Source of the DNA: Flavobacteriaceae bacterium UBA5079
Lineage (GTDB): Bacteria > Bacteroidota > Bacteroidia > Flavobacteriales > Flavobacteriaceae
Assembly (NCBI GenBank): GCA_002414705.1
Contig: DIAL01000012.1
Span: 1-6,341 of the forward strand
DNA length: 6,341 bases
Direction: 5' to 3'
Both the position numbers and the translations under genes were made by a program. The notes under the pieces are model-generated. The model did not search any database, was not told the origin of the DNA, and saw only the letters and a program-made list of their open reading frames with translations. Positions 1 through 6,341 of the stretch are shown in pieces. Positions within the stretch are counted from its first letter, which is position 1. Each line of letters opens with the position of its first letter.

Positions 1-1145
1 TCCAATTCTTTAGGATGTGGCGTTAATATGGTGTTATTTGGTAATAATTTCAATAATTCTGTATTCTCTGATAGCAGATTAATTGCATCTGCATCTATAA
101 CTAATGGTACTTTATTGGTAGTTAAAAATACACGTAAAGCTTCTGCAGTCGCTTTTTCTGTTCCTATACCAACGCCAATACATATAACTGTTGGTATTAT
201 ATTAAATTGAATATTACTTATATATTGATCTTGATTATCTGAAATAACCATAGCTTCAGGAAAACTAGATTGAAACGGAATATAACCACATTTAGGAATA
301 AAAGCCGTTACTAATCCTGCACCTATAGATAACGCTGAACGACTTGCCAATAGGGGTGCACCAATTTTACCATAACTTCCACCAATAATAAGTGCATGTC
401 CAAAGCTCCCTTTATGCGAAAATTTATCACGTGGTTTATAAATAGGCAACACGTCTTGCTTGCCTATTAAATCGACTTCTGTTTCTGTTTTTATAAGATA
501 TTCTCGATCAATACCAATATCTAAAATCTCCCATTGCTGGGTATATTTAGCGGTATCTGGCAAAAAGAAAACAAGTTTGGTGGATTGAAAACTTAATGTA
601 TGATTTGCCCAAACCACATTGTTTTCGTTTGCTGGCACTGCATCTGTTTTCAGCCCAGAAGGAATATCAATAGATAACGTAAACGCTTTAGAAGCTCTAA
701 AATGTTGAAACAAATGAACAACCCAATCATCAGCTGGACGGTTTAATCCAATACCAAAAACGGCATCTATGATAATATCATCCGGTCCAATTTCTGGAAA
801 ATCATCATTGAGACGTATAAGCGTTGGCCATTTTTTTGTGGTTTGTTTTATTAAATCGTAATTCACTAAAAAGTCCTTGCTTCGCTTATCACTATAGTTT
901 ACCACATAAGTATGAACATGATAGCCATGGTTAATTAAATGTCTCGCTACCACTAACCCATCCCCTCCATTATTACCAATACCACAAAATACATGGATGG
1001 GAACTTGCGCACCTTGCATACGTAAATGCAACCAATTAAAAATTTGGATTCCAGCACGTTCCATCAATTCTGTGGACGTGATGTTTTGTCTTTCTGCAGT
1101 CAGCTTATCGCCTTCGTAAATTTGGTTATCTGAAAATATTTTCAT
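1..1145 (-). CDS. nnr: Bifunctional NAD(P)H-hydrate epimerase / ADP-dependent (S)-NAD(P)H-hydrate dehydratase, 3' end outside window
   Basis: This cytoplasmic metabolite-repair enzyme reverses hydration damage to NADH and NADPH: the N-terminal domain interconverts the R and S hydrates, and the C-terminal domain dehydrates the S form using ADP. 381 codons are visible, starting at the ATG at 1145; the first residues (MKIFSDNQIYEGD) match the usual family start. The YjeF_N domain covers about residues 1-215, with the loop CGIGNNGGDGLV at 54-65, D127 in DAVFGIG and D160 in SIDIPSG. The carbohydrate-kinase-like YjeF_C domain begins near 230, with SHKGSFGHALIIGGS (243-257), GAGLVT (275-280), IDADAINLL (350-358) and LTPHPKE (374-380). 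Family members are about 500 residues, so some 120 residues are missing beyond position 1, including the expected GTGD catalytic motif. This is an edge cut, not a broken gene. It is transcribed divergently from the acetyltransferase gene. The family call is very secure. Confidence 0.95.
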   Translation of the reverse strand, partial: MKIFSDNQIYEGDKLTAERQNITSTELMERAGIQIFNWLHLRMQGAQVPIHVFCGIGNNGGDGLVVARHLINHGYHVHTYVVNYSDKRSKDFLVNYDLIKQTTKKWPTLIRLNDDFPEIGPDDIIIDAVFGIGLNRPADDWVVHLFQHFRASKAFTLSIDIPSGLKTDAVPANENNVVWANHTLSFQSTKLVFFLPDTAKYTQQWEILDIGIDREYLIKTETEVDLIGKQDVLPIYKPRDKFSHKGSFGHALIIGGSYGKIGAPLLASRSALSIGAGLVTAFIPKCGYIPFQSSFPEAMVISDNQDQYISNIQFNIIPTVICIGVGIGTEKATAEALRVFLTTNKVPLVIDADAINLLSENTELLKLLPNNTILTPHPKEL

Positions 1146-1185
1146 GGTTACTTGTTGATTTTTGTAAATAAAACGACAACTATTT

Positions 1186-1193
1186 CAAAAATA
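1186..1193 (-). promoter_or_regulatory. Candidate -7 promoter element for nnr
   Basis: Read on the minus strand this is TATTTTTG, a full match to the Bacteroidota -7 consensus TAnnTTTG. It lies 40 bases upstream of the nnr ATG. I see no convincing TTTG-type -33 element at the right distance, and such matches arise easily by chance in AT-rich DNA, so this is a candidate only. Confidence 0.4.
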
Positions 1194-1218
1194 CAGTTAA
1201 TTTTATATTTTGAACTTA

Positions 1219-1226
1219 TACTTTTG
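1219..1226 (+). promoter_or_regulatory. Candidate -7 promoter element for the GNAT gene
   Basis: TACTTTTG matches the Bacteroidota -7 consensus TAnnTTTG and would give a leader of roughly 25 bases before the ATG at 1258. No clear -33 element is seen upstream. The 112-bp gap between the divergent genes (1146-1257) otherwise holds nothing I recognise. Confidence 0.4.
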
Positions 1227-1257
1227 AAATTCCTCAATCCGAAGATTTTTTTACTCG

Positions 1258-1773
1258 ATGATTAAAATTATAAAAGCGAATGGTAATCACGCCAAAGTAC
1301 TTTCAAAAATTGGAAAACAAACCTTTATAGAATCGCATGGCACGAGTGCTCCTGAAGCAGATATAACAAATTATGTTAATTTAAAATTCACGAAGGCTGC
1401 GTTTGATGCTGAATTATCAGATTCCGATAATATCTTTCATATTCTTTATTTTAATGAAAAACCCATTGGTTACTCCAAAATAATTTATACCGTTTCACAA
1501 AACAATATTCCTTTCAAAAATGTAACAAAACTAGAAAGAATCTATGTTTTAAAGGAATTTCATGATTTAAAACTTGGTAAAGAACTATTCAACTTTAATG
1601 TAACACTTTCTCAAGAAAACAATCAATCTGGCATGTGGTTATTTGTTTGGATAGAAAATCAAAGAGCTATTCATTTTTATAAAAAAGCAGGATTTGAAAT
1701 TGTAGGTCGTTATGATTTTAAAATTTCGGACACCCACTCCAATCCTAATCACCAGATGCTTTTATCGTATTAA
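1258..1773 (+). CDS. GNAT family N-acetyltransferase, PaiA-like
   Basis: This is a 171-residue single-domain GNAT protein, predicted to move an acetyl group from acetyl-CoA to an amine in the cytoplasm. The acetyl-CoA-binding strand and loop are at about 92-111 (LERIYVLKEF, then HDLKLGKEL). The second half has a tryptophan-containing strand (W127, W131), then ENQRAIHFYKKAGFEIVGRY at 133-152, the usual GNAT motif B. The N-terminal TFIESHG, the ERIY segment and the W-x-x-V-W-I-E-N pattern resemble my recollection of Bacillus PaiA, a spermine/spermidine acetyltransferase. No paiB partner lies beside it, so the substrate is unknown. The phosphate-binding loop departs from Q/R-x-x-G-x-G: the first glutamine is His and the first glycine is Lys. 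The start has only a weak purine stretch (GAAGA) 12 bases upstream. The stop codon overlaps that of the convergent aminopeptidase gene. Confidence 0.88.
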   Translation: MIKIIKANGNHAKVLSKIGKQTFIESHGTSAPEADITNYVNLKFTKAAFDAELSDSDNIFHILYFNEKPIGYSKIIYTVSQNNIPFKNVTKLERIYVLKEFHDLKLGKELFNFNVTLSQENNQSGMWLFVWIENQRAIHFYKKAGFEIVGRYDFKISDTHSNPNHQMLLSY

Positions 1774-3404
1774 TCTAACGTTGGCAAAACAAAATCATCT
1801 AACGCGCTTTTTTCTTTCATCAACGACTCAATTTCTTTAGATGTTCTTGGTGCTTCTGCCGATAAATTTACGGGACCATTATTAGTAATTAAAATATCAT
1901 CTTCAATTCTGACTGCAATTCCCCACCACTTTTTATCACAATTACTACCATCAGGAATATAAATACCGGGTTCCACTGTAATAACCATATTTGGAGCAAA
2001 TGGACCATAAAGTCCAGGATCATGAACATCCAAACCTAAATAATGGGATGTACCATGTGGAAAGTACTGTCTTGCTTCTTTATCGTTTGTAGCAATTCCT
2101 AAATCTATTAAACCTTTATGAACTACTGCACGACTTGCAGCATCAGCAGCATTGAAACCATTTCCAACTTTAGCTGCAGCTATACCAGCTTCTTGTGCTT
2201 TATAAAGTAAATCGTAAATAATTTTTTGCTCTGTTGTAAATTTACCATTGGCTGGAATGGTTCTGGTAACATCTGCAGAATAGCCATGATATTCAGCACC
2301 TAAATCCATTAAAACCAATTCATTATTTACTTGCATTTTGGTGTTTTCAATATAATGCAGCACACAACCATTATTTCCTGCGCCAACAATACTTGGGTAG
2401 CCTTCATATTCACTACCATATTTTTTATAAACATATTCGTGAATCCCTTGAATTTCCATTTCAGACATATTGGGATGCATAGCTTTCATAATCTCACGCT
2501 GTCCCATGGCAGAAATACGAACCGCTTTGGTTAATAAAACGAGTTCTTCTTCGGTTTTAATTTGTCGCAATCCAGCCATTAATTGAGATAAAGTTTGTGT
2601 GTCTAAATTCGATTTTGGTGTCTCCTGATCTATTTTAATAATTTGTTGTTGCAATTCTAAACGTTTGTTAGAATCTGTTGACTCTGAATAATCTAAAATT
2701 ACTTTATCCTTTTTTAAATCTGGATAATACGCCAAAGCACGACCTATATTTTGAGCCACATTGGCACTGTTTTCAATATCTGTAGCTTTAATCATTTCAT
2801 AAATGCGAGATTTCATTGGGTCTGGCAATGTATTTTCATCATAATTAGCCTGTGTTTTAAACTGCTCAATTAAACTATGTAAATCGGCTTGATCGCGTTT
2901 AGAATCACGATAATCATTATTAAAATTATTAAAGAGTACTTTATCAAATTTTGAATAATCAATACCAGATGCATTAAATTCACTACCATTAAAAGCCATA
3001 TCGAAACCTAATTGATTTTTAGCACCTTCAATCCCTAATCTTTTTCCTGTCCACTGTTCCGCTTGCGGATTTTTCTCTTGAACGTAAATTAATTCATTAT
3101 AAGTAGCGCCTTCGGAATTCGTTTGATTTTCCGCAAACAAAACTAAAACAGCATGTGGCTCATTGTAACCTGTTAAATAGTAAAAATTGGGATCTTGGTG
3201 ATAAATATAATCAACATCATTTGCTCTATTTCTAACAGGATTTGCAAAAAATAGGGCTACAGAATTTTTAGGCATACTGCTGCGTAAGGCATCGCGTCTA
3301 CTTTTATGAAATTCTGCCGATAAGTAGTCTGTTGGCAAACCGTTTTGTGCTTGTAAAACAACTGTTATACAAACTGCAATTAGTGTAAAAAGAAAATTTT
3401 TCAT
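1770..3404 (-). CDS. Secreted Xaa-Pro aminopeptidase (aminopeptidase P, peptidase family M24B)
   Basis: This 544-residue metallopeptidase is predicted to remove the N-terminal residue from peptides with proline in second position. Residues 1-19 look like a Sec signal peptide: K2, a hydrophobic core at about 4-17, and likely cleavage after A19 in LQA-QNG. It should therefore act in the periplasm, unlike cytosolic E. coli PepP. An aminopeptidase-P N-terminal domain follows (about 26-180, with YYLTGYNEP at 76-84), then a linker and the M24 pita-bread domain (about 285-520). All five expected metal ligands are visible: D367 in MDLGAEYHGY, D378 in SADVTRT, H454 in HGTSHYLGLDVHD, E478 in TVEPGIYI and E501 in RIEDD. 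H350 and H461 match the conserved accessory histidines. It is longer than E. coli PepP (about 440 residues) because of the signal peptide and a longer middle section. No Shine-Dalgarno is visible. Confidence 0.93.
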   Translation of the reverse strand: MKNFLFTLIAVCITVVLQAQNGLPTDYLSAEFHKSRRDALRSSMPKNSVALFFANPVRNRANDVDYIYHQDPNFYYLTGYNEPHAVLVLFAENQTNSEGATYNELIYVQEKNPQAEQWTGKRLGIEGAKNQLGFDMAFNGSEFNASGIDYSKFDKVLFNNFNNDYRDSKRDQADLHSLIEQFKTQANYDENTLPDPMKSRIYEMIKATDIENSANVAQNIGRALAYYPDLKKDKVILDYSESTDSNKRLELQQQIIKIDQETPKSNLDTQTLSQLMAGLRQIKTEEELVLLTKAVRISAMGQREIMKAMHPNMSEMEIQGIHEYVYKKYGSEYEGYPSIVGAGNNGCVLHYIENTKMQVNNELVLMDLGAEYHGYSADVTRTIPANGKFTTEQKIIYDLLYKAQEAGIAAAKVGNGFNAADAASRAVVHKGLIDLGIATNDKEARQYFPHGTSHYLGLDVHDPGLYGPFAPNMVITVEPGIYIPDGSNCDKKWWGIAVRIEDDILITNNGPVNLSAEAPRTSKEIESLMKEKSALDDFVLPTLD

Positions 3405-3450
3405 GAGATGCTGGTTTTAATGATGATGTAAATTAAAAGATAAATTAGAA

Positions 3451-3493
3451 TAGGCTTCATTTAACTAAAAAAATTAACAAACATTTAAGCCTA
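3451..3493. repeat. Imperfect inverted repeat in the aminopeptidase/gcvT divergent region
   Basis: TAGGCTT (3451-3457) and AAGCCTA (3487-3493) form a 7-bp inverted repeat around 29 bases of very AT-rich DNA. CATTTAA also occurs twice as a direct repeat inside it (3458-3464 and 3482-3488). It sits 47-89 bp upstream of the aminopeptidase start. It could be an operator or a leader hairpin of the minus-strand transcript, or it may be chance in AT-rich sequence. Confidence 0.25.
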
Positions 3494-3513
3494 GATTAAG
3501 CATAAAGGCGCTC

Positions 3514-3542
3514 TTTAAAACAGATAAATTTCAATACATTTG
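3514..3542 (+). promoter_or_regulatory. Bacteroidota-type promoter for the gcvT-glsA-SDR unit
   Basis: TACATTTG at 3535-3542 is an exact match to the -7 consensus TAnnTTTG. TTTA at 3514-3517, 17 bp upstream, is one base off the -33 TTTG element. Transcription would start near 3548-3550, leaving a leader of about 50 bases. This is the best promoter match in the window. Confidence 0.6.
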
Positions 3543-3569
3543 TGTTATAATCGAAGTTTAATTAAAAAT

Positions 3570-3585
3570 TTCCGCTCAATCGGAA
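3570..3585 (+). promoter_or_regulatory. Small hairpin in the gcvT leader
   Basis: TTCCG (3570-3574) can pair with CGGAA (3581-3585) around a 6-base loop, CTCAAT. The stem has only five base pairs, but three are G-C in an otherwise AT-rich leader. It lies 13 bases before the start codon, so it could influence ribosome access. It has no U-tract, so it is not a terminator. Confidence 0.35.
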
Positions 3586-3600
3586 TATATATATATATAT
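3585..3600 (+). repeat. (AT)8 microsatellite running into the gcvT start codon
   Basis: Eight consecutive AT units end exactly at the AT of the gcvT ATG, filling the place where a Shine-Dalgarno sequence would lie. The tract can pair with itself and is a possible site of replication slippage. Loss or gain of a unit would leave the reading frame intact, because the ATG is regenerated, but would change spacing from the upstream hairpin. Confidence 0.9.
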
Positions 3601-4681
3601 GAAGAATATAGCTTTATCATCAACTCATGAAGCATTAGGCGCAAAAATGGTGCCTTTTGCAGGTTTTAATATGCCAGTTCAATATGAAGGCGTGAACATT
3701 GAACACGAAACAGTACGCAAAGCTGTTGGTGTTTTTGATGTATCGCACATGGGTGAATTTTTAATCAAAGGTCCAAAAGCTCTAGATTTAATTCAGAAAG
3801 TTACCACAAATGATGCCAGCAAACTAACAGTTGGTAAAGCACAATATAGCTGTTTACCGAATGATACAGGTGGTATTGTTGACGATTTAATTATTTACAA
3901 AGTTGAAGAAGAAACCTACCTTTTAGTTGTAAATGCCAGTAATATAGAAAAGGATTGGAATTGGATTGCTTCTAAAAATGATACAGATGCCGAAATGGTT
4001 AATATTAGTGATGATTATTCGCTTTTAGCCATTCAAGGCCCAAAAGCTATTGAAGCCATGCAAAGCTTAACTAGTCATAATTTATCTGACATTAAATTCT
4101 ACAATTTTGTTGTTGGTGATTTTGCAGGAATCGAGCATGTTATTATTTCCGCTACTGGTTATACAGGAAGCGGTGGATTTGAAATATACTGTAAAAATAA
4201 TGAGGTTAAACAAATCTGGGATAAGGTTTTTGAAGCTGGAGCAGATTTTGGTATTAAACCAATTGGTTTGGCTGCTCGTGACACGTTACGTTTGGAAATG
4301 GGTTATTGTTTATATGGTAATGATATAGATGATACCACATCACCACTTGAAGCGGGTTTGGGTTGGATAACAAAATTTACTAAAGAATTTACAAATTCTG
4401 AAAAGCTAGCTGAAGAAAAGAAAGGCGTATTAAAACGCAAATTAGTTGCTTTTGAACTAGACGACAAAGGAATCCCAAGAAGTGGTTATGATATTGTTGA
4501 TGATGCTGGAAACTTAATAGGAAAAGTAACTTCTGGAACCATGTCTCCAATGCTTAAAAAGGGAATTGGTTTAGGTTATGTAGCGCCAAATTTTAGTGCT
4601 TTTGATTCTAAAATAAACATTCAAATACGAAAAAATGCCGTTCCTGCAACGGTAGTAAAACTGCCATTTTATAAAGGCTAA
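3599..4681 (+). CDS. gcvT: Glycine cleavage system T protein (aminomethyltransferase)
   Basis: GcvT is the tetrahydrofolate-dependent subunit of the cytoplasmic glycine cleavage system. It takes the aminomethyl group carried on lipoyl-H-protein, releases ammonia and forms 5,10-methylene-tetrahydrofolate. The 360-residue length is normal for the family. Recognisable segments in order are [16 protein letters not shown] (17-32), FDVSHMGEF (46-54), [10 protein letters not shown] (91-100, with D96 at the position of the catalytic aspartate), VNASN (111-115), [12 protein letters not shown] (186-197), [15 protein letters not shown] (226-240) and [17 protein letters not shown] (312-328). The start at 3599 is preferred because the next in-frame ATG (M17) would remove conserved N-terminal sequence. 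An in-frame stop at 3563 with no alternative start blocks extension. The H and P protein genes are not nearby, so the cleavage system genes are dispersed. It is the first gene of an apparent operon with glsA, 3 bases downstream. Confidence 0.97.
   Translation: MKNIALSSTHEALGAKMVPFAGFNMPVQYEGVNIEHETVRKAVGVFDVSHMGEFLIKGPKALDLIQKVTTNDASKLTVGKAQYSCLPNDTGGIVDDLIIYKVEEETYLLVVNASNIEKDWNWIASKNDTDAEMVNISDDYSLLAIQGPKAIEAMQSLTSHNLSDIKFYNFVVGDFAGIEHVIISATGYTGSGGFEIYCKNNEVKQIWDKVFEAGADFGIKPIGLAARDTLRLEMGYCLYGNDIDDTTSPLEAGLGWITKFTKEFTNSEKLAEEKKGVLKRKLVAFELDDKGIPRSGYDIVDDAGNLIGKVTSGTMSPMLKKGIGLGYVAPNFSAFDSKINIQIRKNAVPATVVKLPFYKG
4673..4677 (+). promoter_or_regulatory. Ribosome binding site for glsA inside the gcvT 3' end
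   Basis: AAAGG lies 7 bases before the glsA ATG at 4685 and within the last codons of gcvT. It is the clearest Shine-Dalgarno-like sequence in the window. Its position suggests that ribosomes finishing gcvT can reinitiate on glsA. Confidence 0.5.
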
Positions 4682-4684
4682 TGC

Positions 4685-5599
4685 ATGATAGACTACCAAG
4701 CAATTTTAAGCGAGATATACTCAAACGTAAAACAAGAATCAGATAAAGGTGAAATTGCTTCATATATTCCAGAATTATCGCGAGTAAATCCTGAACATTT
4801 TGGTATGCATTTAAAGCTTATTTCAGGTGAAGAATTTGCTGTTGGAGACTCCGATATTGGTTTTTCTATTCAAAGTATTTCAAAAGTGCTGACACTTGCT
4901 TTGGCCATGTCCAAAATAGGAACACATATTTGGGATCGTGTGGATGTTGAACCTTCTGGAAATCCTTTCAATCATCTATCTCTTTTGGAGTTAGAAGAAG
5001 GCATTCCAAGAAATCCTTTAATAAATTCTGGTGCCATTGTAATTGCCGATATTTTGGTTTCAGAGTTAGAAAACCCTAAAGCAGACTTTTTAAAATATGT
5101 CCAGAATATTACTGGCGATTCAACTATTGCTTACAATTTGAAAGTCGCAAAATCTGAAAAAGAAACAGGCTATACTAATTATGCAGCGGCTAATCTTTTA
5201 AAATCTTTTAACAATCTTAACAATTCAGTTGAGGACGTTTTGGATTTTTATTTTCATCAGTGTTCATTAGAAATGTGTTGTTCTCAATTATCTAAAGCAT
5301 TCTTTTTATTCGCTAATAAAGGACATTGTTTAGCTCATGTGGCGCGTTTAACCAAAAGTCAAGCTAAACGAATAAATGCCATCATGCTCACCTGCGGATT
5401 TTATGATGAAGCTGGAGAGTTTGCTTTTGAAGTTGGACTACCAGGGAAAAGTGGCGTTGGAGGAGGAATAACCGCCTTATTGCCAAATGAGTTTACCATT
5501 TCCGTTTGGGCACCTGGCTTAAATGAGCGTGGTAATTCTAAACTAGGCATGCAAGCACTAGAACAGTTTACAACGCTTACCAATCAATCTATTTTTTAA
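4685..5599 (+). CDS. glsA: Glutaminase A
   Basis: This 304-residue cytoplasmic enzyme hydrolyses L-glutamine to L-glutamate and ammonia. It belongs to the glutaminase family with a beta-lactamase-like serine fold, and its length is close to the two E. coli glutaminases (about 308-310). The catalytic S-x-x-K pair is S64 and K67 in FSIQSISKVLT (60-70). Other family landmarks are SGNPFNHLSLLELEEGIPRN (91-110) followed by PLINSGAI (111-118), ETGYTNYAAA (160-169), Y189 in DFYFHQCSLEMCC (187-199), and GKSGVGGGI (254-262), the KSG-type box. No signal peptide is seen. The ATG lies 3 bases after the gcvT stop, with AAAGG 7 bases upstream, so translational coupling is likely. No terminator separates it from the SDR gene 21 bases downstream. 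The cysteine cluster at C193, C198 and C199 is noticeable but lies in a region where the family tolerates variation. Confidence 0.96.
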   Translation: MIDYQAILSEIYSNVKQESDKGEIASYIPELSRVNPEHFGMHLKLISGEEFAVGDSDIGFSIQSISKVLTLALAMSKIGTHIWDRVDVEPSGNPFNHLSLLELEEGIPRNPLINSGAIVIADILVSELENPKADFLKYVQNITGDSTIAYNLKVAKSEKETGYTNYAAANLLKSFNNLNNSVEDVLDFYFHQCSLEMCCSQLSKAFFLFANKGHCLAHVARLTKSQAKRINAIMLTCGFYDEAGEFAFEVGLPGKSGVGGGITALLPNEFTISVWAPGLNERGNSKLGMQALEQFTTLTNQSIF

Positions 5600-5620
5600 C
5601 AAACGGTTTCATAATTAGCC

Positions 5621-6341
5621 ATGTCGGCAATAGAAAACAAACATAGAATACTTATTTTAGGTGCAAGTGGCTTTATTGGAAATGCTATTTACAAAGAGCT
5701 TTGCTCCTATTTTAGGACATTTGGAACATACCGAACAGCCAAACGTGAGTTTGAGAAAAATCAGCACTTTTTTCAGTATGATGTGGAGGAAGATGATGTG
5801 TTTGAAATTTTAGAAATTGTAAAACCTACAATCATTATTTCAGCTTTACGTGGCAATTTTAACGCACAAGTTATTGCGCACTCTCACATAGTTCAATATT
5901 TGCAAATGCATACTAGTAAACTACTATTTTTGTCGTCTGCCAATGTGTTTGACTCTTACAGTAAATATCCAAGCTACGAAACAGATAAAACCTTAAGCGA
6001 TAGCGTTTATGGACATTTCAAAATAAAAATTGAAAACATGTTATTGCGTTTACCAAAACGTCAGGTAGCTATAATTAGATTGCCAATGGTTTTTGGAAAC
6101 CAATCGCCAAGGCTAATTGAAATTAAAGAATTTATTAAAAATAAAGAAGCTATTGAAGTGTTTCCAAATCTGATTATGAATATGGCAACAGATATTAAAT
6201 TAACACAACAAATTCATTATATTATCAACAGAAATAAAAGTGGCATTTTTCATGTAGGAAGCATGGATTTAGTACATCATGACGACTTTATTTTAGAAAT
6301 TATTGACACATTAGGATTTAAAAATGTACTCCTTAAAAACG
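5621..6341 (+). CDS. Extended-SDR / RmlD-like NAD(P)-dependent sugar-nucleotide reductase family protein, 3' end outside window
   Basis: 240 codons are visible from the ATG at 5621 before the right edge cuts the gene. The N-terminus has a Rossmann nucleotide-binding start, ILILGASGFIG (10-20), with GxxGxxG at 14-20. The fold continues with IIISALRG (71-78), a serine pair in LLFLSSANVFD (101-111), the YxxxK catalytic pair as Y130 and K134 in VYGHFKIK, and AIIRLPMVFGN (150-160). This order is that of extended short-chain dehydrogenases and of dTDP-4-dehydrorhamnose reductase (RmlD). The nucleotide motif is GASGFIG rather than the RmlD-type GxxGQLG, and no rhamnose pathway genes are nearby, so the substrate cannot be named. 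The protein is predicted to be cytoplasmic with no membrane segments in the visible part. It follows glsA by 21 bases and probably shares its transcript. No Shine-Dalgarno is evident. Confidence 0.85.
   Translation, partial: MSAIENKHRILILGASGFIGNAIYKELCSYFRTFGTYRTAKREFEKNQHFFQYDVEEDDVFEILEIVKPTIIISALRGNFNAQVIAHSHIVQYLQMHTSKLLFLSSANVFDSYSKYPSYETDKTLSDSVYGHFKIKIENMLLRLPKRQVAIIRLPMVFGNQSPRLIEIKEFIKNKEAIEVFPNLIMNMATDIKLTQQIHYIINRNKSGIFHVGSMDLVHHDDFILEIIDTLGFKNVLLKN

Noticed and set aside
28..210. A 60-residue open frame on the plus strand
   Set aside because: It is antisense to the well-supported C-terminal domain of nnr and resembles no protein family I know.
1..1145. nnr as a truncated pseudogene
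   Set aside because: The frame is open without interruption to the window edge and all motifs expected in the visible part are intact, so the missing end is a window effect.
2331..2534. A 67-residue open frame on the plus strand
   Set aside because: It lies opposite the catalytic M24 domain of the aminopeptidase and is best explained as a shadow of that gene.
3348..3404. A lipoprotein signal in the aminopeptidase N-terminus around C12
   Set aside because: The residue before the cysteine is valine rather than Gly, Ala or Ser, and the cysteine sits in the middle of the hydrophobic core, so a normal signal peptide cut after A19 fits better.
3543..3598. A glycine riboswitch upstream of gcvT
   Set aside because: Such elements are known before glycine cleavage genes in other bacteria, but the predicted leader is only about 50 bases and shows one 5-bp hairpin, too little for a glycine aptamer.
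4107..4328. A 73-residue open frame within gcvT in another frame
   Set aside because: It is fully inside gcvT, whose conserved motifs run through the same bases; its leucine- and valine-rich composition follows from the frame shift.
5401..5583. A 60-residue minus-strand open frame within glsA
   Set aside because: It is antisense to the conserved KSG box region of glsA with no start signal or family resemblance.

Overview
The window looks like a chromosomal housekeeping region from a member of the Bacteroidota, most likely the family Flavobacteriaceae. The DNA is AT-rich, by eye about two thirds A+T. Intergenic regions carry matches to the Bacteroidota -7 promoter element TAnnTTTG, and most starts lack a clear Shine-Dalgarno sequence. 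The secreted protein has a signal peptide ending in the Leu-Gln-Ala-Gln style common in flavobacteria. No genus can be assigned from the sequence alone. I see no mobile elements, tRNA or rRNA genes, CRISPR arrays or phage genes.

Layout. On the minus strand, 1-1145 holds most of a bifunctional NAD(P)HX repair enzyme (Nnr), cut by the left edge. A 112-bp divergent promoter region (1146-1257) separates it from a PaiA-like GNAT acetyltransferase on the plus strand (1258-1773). That gene converges on a secreted M24 aminopeptidase P on the minus strand (1770-3404), and the two stop codons share one TTAA. A 194-bp divergent region (3405-3598) follows, with a strong promoter match, a small hairpin and an (AT)8 tract running directly into the gcvT start codon. 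A plus-strand cluster then runs to the right edge: gcvT (3599-4681), glsA (4685-5599, 3-nt gap) and an extended-SDR / RmlD-like NAD(P)-dependent protein (5621-6341, 21-nt gap, cut by the edge).

How the genes fit together. gcvT, glsA and the SDR gene look like one transcription unit driven by the promoter at 3514-3542. GcvT takes the methylene carbon of glycine onto tetrahydrofolate and releases ammonia. GlsA releases ammonia from glutamine and yields glutamate. A shared role in amino-nitrogen release is plausible but inferred only from adjacency. Nnr is a metabolite-repair enzyme. The aminopeptidase probably trims Xaa-Pro peptides in the periplasm.

I did not find a clearly new biological system. 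The points most worth checking are the microsatellite in the gcvT ribosome-binding region, the tight gcvT-glsA coupling, and the uncharacterised SDR protein in the same unit.
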